Assembly (NCBI RefSeq): GCF_002234615.1
Contig: NZ_NMQW01000022.1
Span: 1-64,000 of the forward strand
DNA length: 64,000 nucleotides
Direction: 5' to 3'
Origin: Paenibacillus rigui
GTDB taxonomy: Bacteria > Bacillota > Bacilli > Paenibacillales > NBRC-103111
Positions 1 through 8,479 of the stretch are shown here, piece by piece. The notes under the pieces were generated by a model. That model searched no databases, was not told the DNA's origin, and worked only from the letters and a program-made list of their open reading frames with translations. Numbering within the stretch: position 1 is the first letter of the stretch; each line of letters begins with the position of its first letter. The position numbers were made by a program, and so were the translations under genes.

Positions 1-141
1 GGTTTTGGAGTTTACACAAACCAGCTAATATAATGTCAATAGGATTGAGATAGATTTTTAATTTGTTTAGAATGATAAAAAGACAATATGAAACTAATCC
101 CAGTCCATAACTGGAATTAAATGGTATTCTGTCTTTTAGGA

Positions 142-1342
142 CTATGAGGAGAAGTAGGGAACGGAACGAGTCAGCATGGCAAATATGATATGAAGCAACT
201 TATTGGTGCAAGCAATAAGTGCTACACGATGAGGCTTTCCTTCGAGCCGTTTTTTATCATAGAAAGCCCGAATTCGCGTATGTCTGGCTGCTCCTCTAAT
301 CCCACAAAGAACGGCTAAATATAAGGCTCTTCTTAACCGAGTGGACCCACGCTTCGTAATACGGTTTCTAGTAGCTGTAAACTTGCCAGAAGAGAAGACA
401 CTTGGATCTAAGCCTGCGAAAGCTACTAGCCTTTTAGCATGATCAAAGTTATTAACGTCGCCAATTTCAGCAATAATTGTAGCGGCAAGCTTATGCCCTA
501 TTCCAGGAATGGAGCACAACAAATGATAATCTTCCATTTGCGTTGCCGTAACTTGAATTTCTCTTTCTAAATGAGAGAGATGTGTTTGATACTCCATCAA
601 CAAATCAATCATAAGCCGTAAAGAGATAATTTGACTGTGGTTAGAAGAGTCTATCCATGAGACTGTTTTTAGCTGCAGTTACAAGGGCCTCCGTCTTCTT
701 AATCGCCCAAGAATTTGATCGATTACATGAAGAACTGATGGTGCGTGTGATTTCTTCTATATCAGACAAAAGGACTTGTTCTGGCGTTGAGTACTTCCTT
801 AACACCTGCAACGCAGTTTTAGAAAATAACTGACCAAACAAGTTAGTGTAAAGAGGGAATAGTTGGTCCAGTATGGACTGGAAATTAAGCTGTGCTTGTA
901 CATAAGCATGAGTAATCATCTCATGTTGCCTACTTAAAAAACGGAGCTCTATTTGTTCGCTTTGTTTTAAAGGTGTAGTTTTTAACTCCTCTTTATAGAA
1001 CAATTCAGCTAGATGCTTAGCATCTTCTGCATCCGTTTTCACTTTTCTCAACTTTGATTTTCTTGCCCGTTGAGGAATTAAAGGGTTCAGGACAATAACC
1101 TGATAAGCTTGTTTTTGAAGAGCAGCCACCAGTCCTAGATGATAATGTCCTGTCGATTCCAAAACAATAACAGGCTTTCTCCCTGTCAAGGCGTACACTT
1201 CCTGAAGCTTTAAAGTGAAGTTATGAATGCCCTCATGTGTATGCAAGAAGCGAAACGATTTCCCCAATGGTATATTGCGCTCAAGAAAAATGAAACCTTC
1301 ACTTTCTCCTTTTGATACATCAATACCAACAACAGGATTCAT
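142..1342 (-). pseudogene. IS110 family transposase, frameshifted
   Basis: IS110 transposases are RuvC-like DEDD recombinases. The N-terminal part starts at an ATG at 1342 behind GAGGAGGAT and shows GIDVSK (first Asp), VLESTGHYH (Glu) and TDAEDAKHLAEL (Asp pair). The C-terminal part (from about 610 downward) carries the transposase_20 region, with SIPGIGHKLA and FAGLDPSVFSSGKF containing the expected serine. The two parts lie in different frames. The span of 1201 nt equals 400 codons plus one base, so a single-base change near 650-660 explains the break, and the first part then ends in TAA at 641. The summed length fits the family (about 400 residues). It is probably inactive; programmed frameshifting is not usual for IS110. 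Confidence 0.85.
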
Positions 1343-1382
1343 AATATCCTCCTCAAATAAAAATGACCGGATCCTACTAACC

Positions 1383-1453
1383 ATTGCACGACCATAGCTT
1401 CGCGTGTTATACGAGATCTATGTCTCAACCAGCCCAATCATGGTTTGTGCAAT
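1383..1453 (-). ncRNA. Candidate bridge-RNA stem region of the IS110 element
   Basis: In the non-coding DNA upstream of the transposase start, 1383-1395 (ATTGCACGACCAT) and 1440-1453 (ATGGTTTGTGCAAT) form a near-perfect inverted pair enclosing about 44 bases. Group-IS110 elements are known to transcribe a structured bridge RNA from exactly this upstream segment, with guide loops held by stems. The position and long stem fit that idea. No loop-to-target matching could be tested here, so this is a structural inference only. Confidence 0.3.
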
Positions 1454-1534
1454 AGCAGGTGAACAGTTTGTGTAACGGGCTAAGAGCCCACCTATTTTAT
1501 CGTTCTCACCGGCTAATGCTAATTTTAACGCAAA

Positions 1535-1567
1535 ATGAGGTTAACCAGACAAACTGGTTAACCTCAT
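1535..1567 (-). terminator. Strong hairpin ending the injection-system operon
   Basis: A perfect 14-bp stem (1535-1548 with 1554-1567) encloses a 5-base loop. Read on the minus strand it lies about 50 nt behind the stop of the immunity gene and is followed by TTTTGCGTTAAAATT, so it works as an intrinsic terminator. On the plus strand the tail is weaker (AATACG). Confidence 0.7.
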
Positions 1568-1616
1568 AATACGAAACTATTTTACAGACTCCTGGTATAC
1601 TCATATTGTTCAATTT

Positions 1617-2039
1617 CTAACAATTAAAGTAGTCTTTCAAAAAGTCATAGAAGGATGACCATGATTCTTGTAACTCTCCACTTAACAATAATTCGTCGCC
1701 ACCCTCAAAATTAACCTTGTAGACTTTATCCGTTAAAGTATCAAGAACCAGTACCGTATTAGCTGACATCTCACTTAAAACAAGAAATTGCTTTGACCAC
1801 CCATGCTCTTCCCGAACAATATACGTATATGACTCGATGTTATTTTTCTCCTCAGCAATATCAAGCAACTCAAATGGCACGTTTTCTTCCCAAAACGGTC
1901 CTGCATACGTATTGTAAAATTGACGAAACGCATTTGATACATTAACACCCAAACGAGTAAGAGCCTCATGTACTACATTTCTATTTTGACGTTTATACAT
2001 GTCTTCTTCAAGGATATTTTCCAGACCGTCAGGTAACAT
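1617..2039 (-). CDS. SUKH (SMI1/KNR4) family immunity protein
   Basis: A 140-residue protein whose middle (EALTRLGVNV...FRQFYNTYAGPFWEE) has the SMI1/KNR4 (SUKH) pattern: a helix, then an F-x-x-F-Y-x-x-Y-A-G-P turn, then alternating beta segments with acidic content. SUKH proteins are the commonest immunity partners of polymorphic nuclease toxins. The gene begins at once after the VgrG-toxin stop (TAGATG) behind GGAGGGG, so the two are translationally coupled. It should bind and block the LHH nuclease domain at the end of that toxin. It is the last gene of the operon, before a terminator. Family is fairly sure; the toxin partner is inferred from adjacency. Confidence 0.75.
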   Translation of the reverse strand: MLPDGLENILEEDMYKRQNRNVVHEALTRLGVNVSNAFRQFYNTYAGPFWEENVPFELLDIAEEKNNIESYTYIVREEHGWSKQFLVLSEMSANTVLVLDTLTDKVYKVNFEGGDELLLSGELQESWSSFYDFLKDYFNC

Positions 2040-4757
2040 CTATTCCCCTCCAAGTTCAATACTTCCCCGTTTTTTCCAGTAATTAATTGAGTCTACTTTT
2101 TGGAACGCTTCTCTAGTTGCTTCATCCATAGGGTAAAACGGATTCAACTTACCTTTATATGGATGCAAAGGCGGTCTTTTCGCATTACTTATGTTATGGT
2201 ATCGAGTTGATGCTTCAAATAATGGCCCGATTCCTTTTTGCTGTGAATGATGTAAAGTTGCTACATTGCCTGCATCATCTAGTATTGGTGCTAAACCATA
2301 TTTGGCGGCGGCTTCTGCATTGGTTAAACCACGTCCTTTTTTTGCTCCTGTTGTTCTAACCATTTTCCAATCAATATCATTTCGTTGGTAAACCTTATAG
2401 GTGAATCCTGTACCATCCTTACCTGCATTATACTCTACGCTTCTTGTAAAGTATTTATTGTTCTCGTAGTCCTTGAGGTGGCGATAGGTATCATCTCCCG
2501 TCCCCTTAGCAGCAGACTTCTCGGCATTTCCCGTAACTTCAATATACTGAAGCTGTCTTTCATTTTTAGGCAGGGCCTTTCCTGCGTTGCTTCCCTGTAA
2601 GATTGCGCGAAGCGGAGCTCCGTTGGCAGTTTGCAATCCCGATTGAAGCTGTGATTTAAAAGATCCGTCTAGCTTCTGTATGAGTCCTTGCGCTTCCTTC
2701 AAATACACTTTGCCAAGATTGCTGCCGTATCCAGCTAGTTGTTTAACATAGTTGCTGAACCCTATACAGCCCCTCATCAGCCACGGGGTCGCAACCATAA
2801 ATCCTCCGCTAAGCAACATCCCATCCTTAAAGGCTTCGATTGATTGTCCTAAATTCGGATTTCGTCCATCTAATGTCTCATTTAACACATAGTCTGTGTA
2901 GTTGGTTGCGCCTCCTACAAGTAGCGTTGTACCGATCCCTAATGCAAGTTGTCCGGTTGTCTGCACTGCCAGTGCTTCGGCTCCTACAACGCCACCAACT
3001 GGACCGAATACTGCTCCAACCACTAGACCAATTAATGCACCTCGCGCCGCACTTTCCAGGTACTCTCCCAAACTACTACGCGTGTGATTCGCCCGATCTG
3101 CCGCCGCGGTTCTTGCCACAGCCCCGATTGCTCCAAACGCTGCGGCCACTAGCGCTGCCCCGACTACCGCTCCGGCTCCGAACGTGGCCACTGAGACCGC
3201 GACAGCCGCTACTACCACTACTACCGCTACTGCACAAACAAGCAGCTTCCCCCAGTTGAACTTCTTTTTCTTCTCCGGTTCCGGAGGAGGCGGCGGTGTC
3301 CCCTGCTTCGGCTCGTCGTCAAATGGCGTGTAAGTGGCGCGGTCCCTTCCTTCCGCCTTTACGTTCGCGCCCAAGAAGTGGTACTCGCTCTCAATCGCGA
3401 ACCCGCTTTGTGCGCTCAGCTTCTTCGCCATCAGCTGGCTCTGCGCCCGGATCACTATTCGCTTGGGCGTATACAGCGAGATGTCCTCCATCGCGTTCAG
3501 CGTCAGCTTCTTATGGCTGGTCAGGCTGACGCCCGTCGCATCGTCGAAGCTCAGCTTCAGCGGCTCCTTGCTCCCGCCTGAGATATGGACCGCCGTCGGC
3601 GTGATCTCCAGCTCGCTGCCGTGCTCCGTCCCGAAGTAGCGCTTGCTCGGGTCGCTCGTTTTGGCATGGCTTCCGCCATCGGTACGCACCGCCCCGACGA
3701 CGATCCCCTGCCGTCCTTCGGCATCAGGAATGTACAGACTCGCGCGAGTCCCCGCCTTGGGCATGCTGTACATCGCGCTGCCTGTCGCCGGTGCGAACGG
3801 GTACCAGTGGGCCTTGTCCTTGGGCTGCTCCGGATCAACGTTCAGATGCAGCTTTACCTGCTCGCCCTGAACCGCCAGGACTTCGCCTTCCAGCGATATG
3901 CCCGTCAGCTTCTCGTTGTAGATAGAACTCCTGCGAATCCCGTCTGTTCTGGATAAGCGGTACGTATACTTGAACTGTCCGCGGCTCATGCGGCCCACCA
4001 CTTCGCTTATGACCATTCGCTTGTTGCGAAATTCGAGCTCGTCCCCCAGGTTGAAGCGTTCCAGGCTCTCTATCTCATAATAAAAGAAATCCGTATCGTG
4101 CAAGCCTGCCTCATAACCACCGGCTCTCCGAAAGGCCAGCAGGTCCTTGTTTGCCGTATAGGGCGTTTCCTTCGGCAAACTGATGCTCTTTCCTTGCGGC
4201 ATGCCGAAATACAGCTTGGGTCTTGCTTCCAATATATCACAGACGATAACACTCTGAAAGTGGCTCGCCAAGCGCTGAAGCAGCTCCCAGTCCGTCTCCT
4301 CGTATTGGAGGACAGGGAATCCAATTGCTGCATCCTGCCCCACGCTGCACAGCACATCATACCCCTCATAGGTACTGCCTATTTCTGCCGTCAGCGCTCC
4401 ATACGTCATCTTTACATCCTGAAAGGTTCGCCGCCTCTTGTGCGCATCTAACCTGCAGCTGCCCGACAGCCCCTCCAGCTCCAAATGATGCACGCCATTG
4501 GCATGTGTCGTCTTGATGGAGCTCACGAAGCCGTGGAACAGCGTAGTTTCGGACGGCCCGTCACTTTCATAGACACGGATCTCATCGCTAGCCGTAGCTT
4601 GCATCGCCGCGCTTACGTTGACAGCCTCATCTACGATGCCGCGCAAGGTCAGCCGTCCATGCTCGCCAGGCCTCCAATGTATCTGTACATCCTCCAAACG
4701 GTGGATCGGAAATGCCGTTTGGACCCGGATTTGCTCAAAAACCGCCAATCTCCTCAC
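2040..4757 (-). CDS. VgrG-type spike fused to a C-terminal LHH nuclease toxin
   Basis: A 905-residue effector. Residues 1-280 are the gp27-like VgrG/Pvc8 fold (LQYEETDWELLQRLASHF is the family signature); about 285-365 is the gp5-like OB domain (WYPFAPATGSAMYSMPKAG); about 370-470 continues as a beta-rich spike. A lysine-rich step near 497 leads into two very hydrophobic Ala/Val/Gly stretches (about 500-550 and 570-625), typical of toxins that cross a membrane. The C-terminal 150 residues form a nuclease-like domain with LHH at about 835-837, a later H in STRYHN, and WKKR, matching the LHH group of the HNH/EndoVII superfamily. Start is GTG. The spike would deliver the nuclease; the next gene should be its antidote. 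Target (DNA or RNA) is not shown. Confidence 0.8.
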   Translation of the reverse strand: MRRLAVFEQIRVQTAFPIHRLEDVQIHWRPGEHGRLTLRGIVDEAVNVSAAMQATASDEIRVYESDGPSETTLFHGFVSSIKTTHANGVHHLELEGLSGSCRLDAHKRRRTFQDVKMTYGALTAEIGSTYEGYDVLCSVGQDAAIGFPVLQYEETDWELLQRLASHFQSVIVCDILEARPKLYFGMPQGKSISLPKETPYTANKDLLAFRRAGGYEAGLHDTDFFYYEIESLERFNLGDELEFRNKRMVISEVVGRMSRGQFKYTYRLSRTDGIRRSSIYNEKLTGISLEGEVLAVQGEQVKLHLNVDPEQPKDKAHWYPFAPATGSAMYSMPKAGTRASLYIPDAEGRQGIVVGAVRTDGGSHAKTSDPSKRYFGTEHGSELEITPTAVHISGGSKEPLKLSFDDATGVSLTSHKKLTLNAMEDISLYTPKRIVIRAQSQLMAKKLSAQSGFAIESEYHFLGANVKAEGRDRATYTPFDDEPKQGTPPPPPEPEKKKKFNWGKLLVCAVAVVVVVAAVAVSVATFGAGAVVGAALVAAAFGAIGAVARTAAADRANHTRSSLGEYLESAARGALIGLVVGAVFGPVGGVVGAEALAVQTTGQLALGIGTTLLVGGATNYTDYVLNETLDGRNPNLGQSIEAFKDGMLLSGGFMVATPWLMRGCIGFSNYVKQLAGYGSNLGKVYLKEAQGLIQKLDGSFKSQLQSGLQTANGAPLRAILQGSNAGKALPKNERQLQYIEVTGNAEKSAAKGTGDDTYRHLKDYENNKYFTRSVEYNAGKDGTGFTYKVYQRNDIDWKMVRTTGAKKGRGLTNAEAAAKYGLAPILDDAGNVATLHHSQQKGIGPLFEASTRYHNISNAKRPPLHPYKGKLNPFYPMDEATREAFQKVDSINYWKKRGSIELGGE

Positions 4758-4768
4758 CCCCGCTTCGT

Positions 4769-5164
4769 TTACTCATCCTGCTGGCCATTGTTTACAAAAG
4801 TAATCTGGCCTTTATGGCCACAGACCAACAATGATTCCGTCGTCAACGCCGGCTTCCCCTCCACCTTCGCCGACGCCTTGGTCTTCATCCATTTTTCCAG
4901 CAGCATCGGACGGCACGGTGGACCGCTGATTGTCGCGCCTTCCTCGCTGATCAAGTAAATCGTATCCCCGGTTTGATTCGATGGGCTTTTGCATATGCCG
5001 AAGTGCGGCACGTTGACCGTGAACTGCTTGTCGTCCTCGTTCATCATCGGCTTGCCGTTTACATACGACCCGTGACTCTCCGGCAGGTTGATCCGCCGTT
5101 TGTGGGACCCGCAATCGCATTGCATTTTCGCCCCCCGAACGATGTAATACTCGTTTTCTGCCAT
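4769..5164 (-). CDS. DUF4280 / PAAR-like spike-tip protein
   Basis: A 131-residue protein with the DUF4280 pattern: a V-x-G-A-x-M-x-C-x-C start (YIVRGAKMQCDCGS), then FGICKS, GPPCRP near a central proline turn, and LLVCGHKGQITF at the end. DUF4280 proteins are PAAR-like: they fold as a small cone that caps the VgrG trimer and may bind a metal through the conserved Cys/His residues. The start at 5164 (MAENEYY) is chosen because it follows GGAGGGAG at proper spacing; the longer frame to 5257 has no ribosome site. It lies between the two spike-related blocks, directly before the VgrG-toxin, which supports assembly as the tip of that spike. Confidence 0.8.
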   Translation of the reverse strand: MAENEYYIVRGAKMQCDCGSHKRRINLPESHGSYVNGKPMMNEDDKQFTVNVPHFGICKSPSNQTGDTIYLISEEGATISGPPCRPMLLEKWMKTKASAKVEGKPALTTESLLVCGHKGQITFVNNGQQDE

Positions 5165-5271
5165 CCTTGCTCCCTCCTCCGCGTCGCCGGAGCCAAACCG
5201 GCCGTTTTCTCCGGTTCTGCTATTCTGATTCCCCTCGTTTCTACTCAGAGCTCGCATACCATGGTTACGCT

Positions 5272-5796
5272 CTATTCCATTGCCACCCTCTCCAAGCGGA
5301 TTCCCTCAAAATCCCGTCGCAGGATGCTCTCCGCCACATCCAGCCGAACGACAATCAGCGGCTTGGCGCTTTCCCGGACTCTCGCGATCCTCTTGCCCTT
5401 CATCTTGTCCTTATGCAGGACAAGCTTCTTGATCACGCTGCCATCCCCTACGCGTTCGCTGCTTGGACCAAGAGCCTCGACTTCCTCGAAGATTGGCAAA
5501 TAGTAGCTGCTCTGCCGATGATGAGTGACGTCCACCAGCGGAGTCATTTTGAATAACGTATCCGGTACATACGCTTCGATCAGCCGCTTTAACCGTTCGG
5601 AGACCAGAAACAGCTGGCCGTCCAGCACATCCGAATAGCAGCTTTCTCTCTCCGCCTTGACCTGGAAAATTAACGTATCCGCAATCTTATGCGCGCTTGT
5701 CCAGCGGATATCCCGAATGTCGAGCTGCTTCCTTACATCGAGCAGAATCGGTGCGTCCGATACCCGCTCATCTTGCTTCAGTACAAAATAATCCAT
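5272..5796 (-). CDS. DUF1629/Imm11-like protein, putative second immunity
   Basis: A 174-residue soluble protein. The end (KPLIVVRLDVAESILRRDF, then GIRLERV) resembles the close of DUF1629 (Imm11-type) immunity proteins, in which a short helix after a strand is followed by a G-hydrophobic-x-hydrophobic-x-x-V strand. I see no catalytic motif, signal or membrane segment. Its ATG overlaps the stop of the preceding gene (TAATG), so expression is coupled to it. If it is an immunity protein, no cognate toxin is obvious in the window; the upstream 210-residue protein is a possible partner. Family assignment is tentative. Confidence 0.45.
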   Translation of the reverse strand: MDYFVLKQDERVSDAPILLDVRKQLDIRDIRWTSAHKIADTLIFQVKAERESCYSDVLDGQLFLVSERLKRLIEAYVPDTLFKMTPLVDVTHHRQSSYYLPIFEEVEALGPSSERVGDGSVIKKLVLHKDKMKGKRIARVRESAKPLIVVRLDVAESILRRDFEGIRLERVAME

Positions 5797-6428
5797 TATT
5801 CGTTATCCACTCCAATGGTTCCGCCGTTTGCCGCTCGTTCTCCGTCAACCAGCAACTCGCTTTGATCTCGAAACTCCCCCATCATCCAACGGATATTCGG
5901 AGACTTGGCCACCTGCCTATAAGCGCTGCTGTTCAGCAGCAGCGGCAGCATCGATTTCATAAACTCGACGGTCAGCAAATGATATTTTACCGCCTCGATC
6001 TGCTGAATTCGGGCCAGGTCCATCGGAGTTACCTTCCTTGCATAAGCGGTTTTCGCCGTCTCCAGCCCGGCCATTCGACGAAACAGCGGTTCGAAAATAA
6101 AGTCCGCCCTCCACAGGGCCGAACAATCGACGGTGTCCAAGTACCAGTTATGGTCATGAACATCAATCCGGTAGCAAGGGATGTTTTCCATGATGCCGGT
6201 CCGAAGCAAGGAAATATACACATAATGGATGTCGCCCTTGGTCCCCTGCTTCTGAAGCTCCGCTGTCCGGATCCACACCGTGTCGAATGTGTCGCAAAGT
6301 CCCGTTTCTATGCTCTCCCCCTGTTCACTCAGCGCCTTGCCAATAGGCTCCAGATCCTCCAACCACTTGTCGAACACATGCCTTTCCAAGAAGTCGTCCA
6401 ATGCCGCTTGCCTGCTCATCCCATTCAT
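5796..6428 (-). CDS. Hypothetical protein between the VgrG genes
   Basis: About 210 residues with no motif I recognise. It is soluble, helix-rich at the ends, with an aromatic centre (HDHNWYLDTVDCSALWRADF) and a final MMGEF segment. Possible starts are GTG at 6437, ATG at 6428 and ATG at 6419; none has a strong ribosome site and 6428 is a compromise. It lies 18 nt behind the first VgrG and is coupled (TAATG) to the Imm11-like gene. By position it could be an adaptor that loads effectors onto VgrG, or a small effector. That is inference only. Confidence 0.5.
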   Translation of the reverse strand: MNGMSRQAALDDFLERHVFDKWLEDLEPIGKALSEQGESIETGLCDTFDTVWIRTAELQKQGTKGDIHYVYISLLRTGIMENIPCYRIDVHDHNWYLDTVDCSALWRADFIFEPLFRRMAGLETAKTAYARKVTPMDLARIQQIEAVKYHLLTVEFMKSMLPLLLNSSAYRQVAKSPNIRWMMGEFRDQSELLVDGERAANGGTIGVDNE

Positions 6429-6446
6429 CCCGCTCACCGCCTGCTT

Positions 6447-7853
6447 CTAAACAATATTGACCTTGCCGCCGCTGATGGTCACTTCTTCATTAATGTCCAG
6501 GCTGGCATTCGCCTGCTTCAGGTTAACGCCCTCTTCCCCCTGAATCAGCACCTTGGCGCCCCCCGTAATCTCGATATCGTCTTCGGCGGAGAGCACAATC
6601 TTTTTATCGCTGTTGATTTCAATGCCGCCCTCATCCGTCAGCCTCATCAATAGCTTGCCGCTCCCGATAATTTCCACAGAGCCCGGTTGAAACACAATTT
6701 GCTTGCCGTATTTGGTGCTGATGCTTTTGACCTCCGGGTTACTCCGCTTTGCAGGATCCGAGGATGCGGTATCTACGGAGCTTGCTGCAAATGCGTGCTT
6801 TTCCTGCGCGTCGGGAAAATAAAGCCTTACCTCATCCCCTACCTCCGGCATGCAGTACCATCCGCTCCCGTCAGGAGAAGAATATACGGTAGAATAGGGG
6901 AACCAGATCTCCCCGCCACGACCTCCGTCGATATGAAGGCCCACCCGAACCTGATCCTTCGCTACGCCCGTAATTTTGCCGAACAACGAAGCCCCCGCCA
7001 AGGCATACGCAAACTCCGTCGGTATTCGGAAGCCGTCCCGTTCCTTGAGCACATAGTGGTGGTTCAGCACCCCGCCTTCGATACGGGACTCCACCCGGAA
7101 TACGTAAAGTGTCCGCTGCAGAAATTGGACGGGACTCCCCAAACCTATGATCTTGCTGCTGCTGACCTCATAGCTGATGCTGTCCTGCTCGCTCCAATCG
7201 TCGATGCCGCCCCCGGACTTCCGTTTGTATTCCTCCAAGTCTTTTTTGATCGTGTAGTTATAGGCCTCCAGCGTTTGCGGTTCCCCCGAATCCGGCAAGC
7301 CTGCGGCGAATTTCACGCCGGTTTGGGTACCTATCGGTACAAGTGGGGCATGAAAATGGGATGCAAGCCTTCTCACAAACTGCCAATCCGTCTCCTGATA
7401 CTGCACCAGCAGTCCGCCAATGCTTTTTCCTTGCGAAGCGGTATCGCTCACATCCGCTTGCGGATATTCCGCGATCAAACCGGCAAACAAATCGCTGTAC
7501 AAAAGTCCTGTGTTTTGAAAGGAACGCGTCCTTTTCTTCATATCCAGCAGTACTGTTGAACTGTTAGCTTCCACCGTCAAGGTTCTGACGCCCCGGACAG
7601 CCCGAACCGACAGCTGCGTCACTACGCCTTCAAAAAGAACTATGCTGCGTTCCTCATCCTGCACGGATACCTGAATCCGCTCCTCGTCGTCAGCCCGTTC
7701 TACATATTGATCGAGCTTCTCTTCGGGTACGATACCGCTTAACCGCAGCCGGGTATGCTCTCCCGCTTGCTGAACAAGCTCGAAATCCAGCAGGCTTTCA
7801 AACTCATAAGGCAAGACAGCCAGATTGGCATAGGTATGGACCTTTTCACTCAT
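6447..7853 (-). CDS. VgrG/Pvc8-type spike protein without cargo domain
   Basis: A 468-residue spike protein. Residues 1-300 have the gp27-like fold with LVQYQETDWQFVRRLASHF, shared almost exactly with the second VgrG of this locus; about 300-390 is the gp5-like OB domain (WFPYSTVYSS...GWYCMPEVGDEVRLYFPDAQ); the end is a repetitive beta segment with GKLLM and GGAKVLIQGE, like the needle of phage gp5. No toxin domain follows. The start at 7853 gives an ATGA overlap with the preceding stop, behind GGAGG; the longer frame has no such site. It is probably the structural spike, with the second copy serving as an evolved, cargo-bearing spike. Confidence 0.82.
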   Translation of the reverse strand: MSEKVHTYANLAVLPYEFESLLDFELVQQAGEHTRLRLSGIVPEEKLDQYVERADDEERIQVSVQDEERSIVLFEGVVTQLSVRAVRGVRTLTVEANSSTVLLDMKKRTRSFQNTGLLYSDLFAGLIAEYPQADVSDTASQGKSIGGLLVQYQETDWQFVRRLASHFHAPLVPIGTQTGVKFAAGLPDSGEPQTLEAYNYTIKKDLEEYKRKSGGGIDDWSEQDSISYEVSSSKIIGLGSPVQFLQRTLYVFRVESRIEGGVLNHHYVLKERDGFRIPTEFAYALAGASLFGKITGVAKDQVRVGLHIDGGRGGEIWFPYSTVYSSPDGSGWYCMPEVGDEVRLYFPDAQEKHAFAASSVDTASSDPAKRSNPEVKSISTKYGKQIVFQPGSVEIIGSGKLLMRLTDEGGIEINSDKKIVLSAEDDIEITGGAKVLIQGEEGVNLKQANASLDINEEVTISGGKVNIV

Positions 7854-8449
7854 AAAATCGCGTCCCCTTCCTCCTCTTTTACGATGCTTATCGTACGGAT
7901 CACCTGAAACGCCGTATCCCGCCAATCCGCATAATCCGCATATAGGCAGCAAAAGGTGCCCATGACCGTCTCGCCTTCAAACTCAAGGAAGAACATGATG
8001 TAGTAAACGTAACCATCCAAAGCCGTGCCCTTGAATTCAAAATAACCGATCGGCTTGCCGTCTGCGTATTCAGTCCCATCCGAATAAAACACATTGGACG
8101 GGTTGGCTCTCTTCATCATGGCTTTCATACCGTCCGTCAGTTCTTCGACCGATTCATCATCCAACTCCTGATCGATGCGGGTCAACGTAAAATTGATAAC
8201 CCCGGTTTCATCGCTTTGGATGATCTGCGGGCGCTGCTCGTACGGATATTTGAGCTTCCTTTGCTCCTCAGGCATGTCCGAAAAATCCCTTGGAATGTAT
8301 ATTTTGAGCTTATCCTCGAAAAAAACCTTCTGTTCGAACTCGTAGTACCGCTGCCCGACACGGACAGGCCCTGTGCGAATGTCGCTGGGCTGTCGTTGTT
8401 TTTCTGCTTCGTTCAGAAAGGCCAATATTTTCTCATCGGCGAATTCCAT
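7850..8449 (-). CDS. Hypothetical protein of the injection-system operon
   Basis: A 199-residue soluble protein with no signal or membrane segment. The mixed alpha/beta layout (YEFEQKVFFEDKLKIYIPRDF, then NFTLTRIDQEL, then YYIMFFLEFEGETVMGTFCCLY, then RTISIV) resembles the PsbP/DcrB-like fold, in which a peptide starts with an amphipathic strand and ends with a short I-x-x-T-I-x-I strand. The match is by eye and weak. It starts behind AGGAGGGGG and overlaps the VgrG gene by four bases (ATGA), which ties its dosage to the spike. Possible chaperone or adaptor of the VgrG; function unproven. Confidence 0.55.
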   Translation of the reverse strand: MEFADEKILAFLNEAEKQRQPSDIRTGPVRVGQRYYEFEQKVFFEDKLKIYIPRDFSDMPEEQRKLKYPYEQRPQIIQSDETGVINFTLTRIDQELDDESVEELTDGMKAMMKRANPSNVFYSDGTEYADGKPIGYFEFKGTALDGYVYYIMFFLEFEGETVMGTFCCLYADYADWRDTAFQVIRTISIVKEEEGDAIL

Positions 8450-8479
8450 TTGTTCCCCCTCCTTTGTTCCGCTTCCAGC

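Larger units (their letters stand above)
1..1534 (-). mobile_element. IS110-family insertion sequence, decayed; left edge open
   Basis: The stretch holds one IS110-type transposase, interrupted by a frameshift, with about 140 bases behind it and about 190 bases of non-coding DNA in front. IS110 elements lack terminal inverted repeats, so I cannot place exact ends; the right boundary is set arbitrarily at the hairpin starting at 1535, which belongs to the neighbouring operon. The element may begin before the window. It sits directly behind the toxin/immunity end of the injection-system operon, a position where such loci often change cargo. Base composition is AT-richer than the operon beside it. 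Confidence 0.6.
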
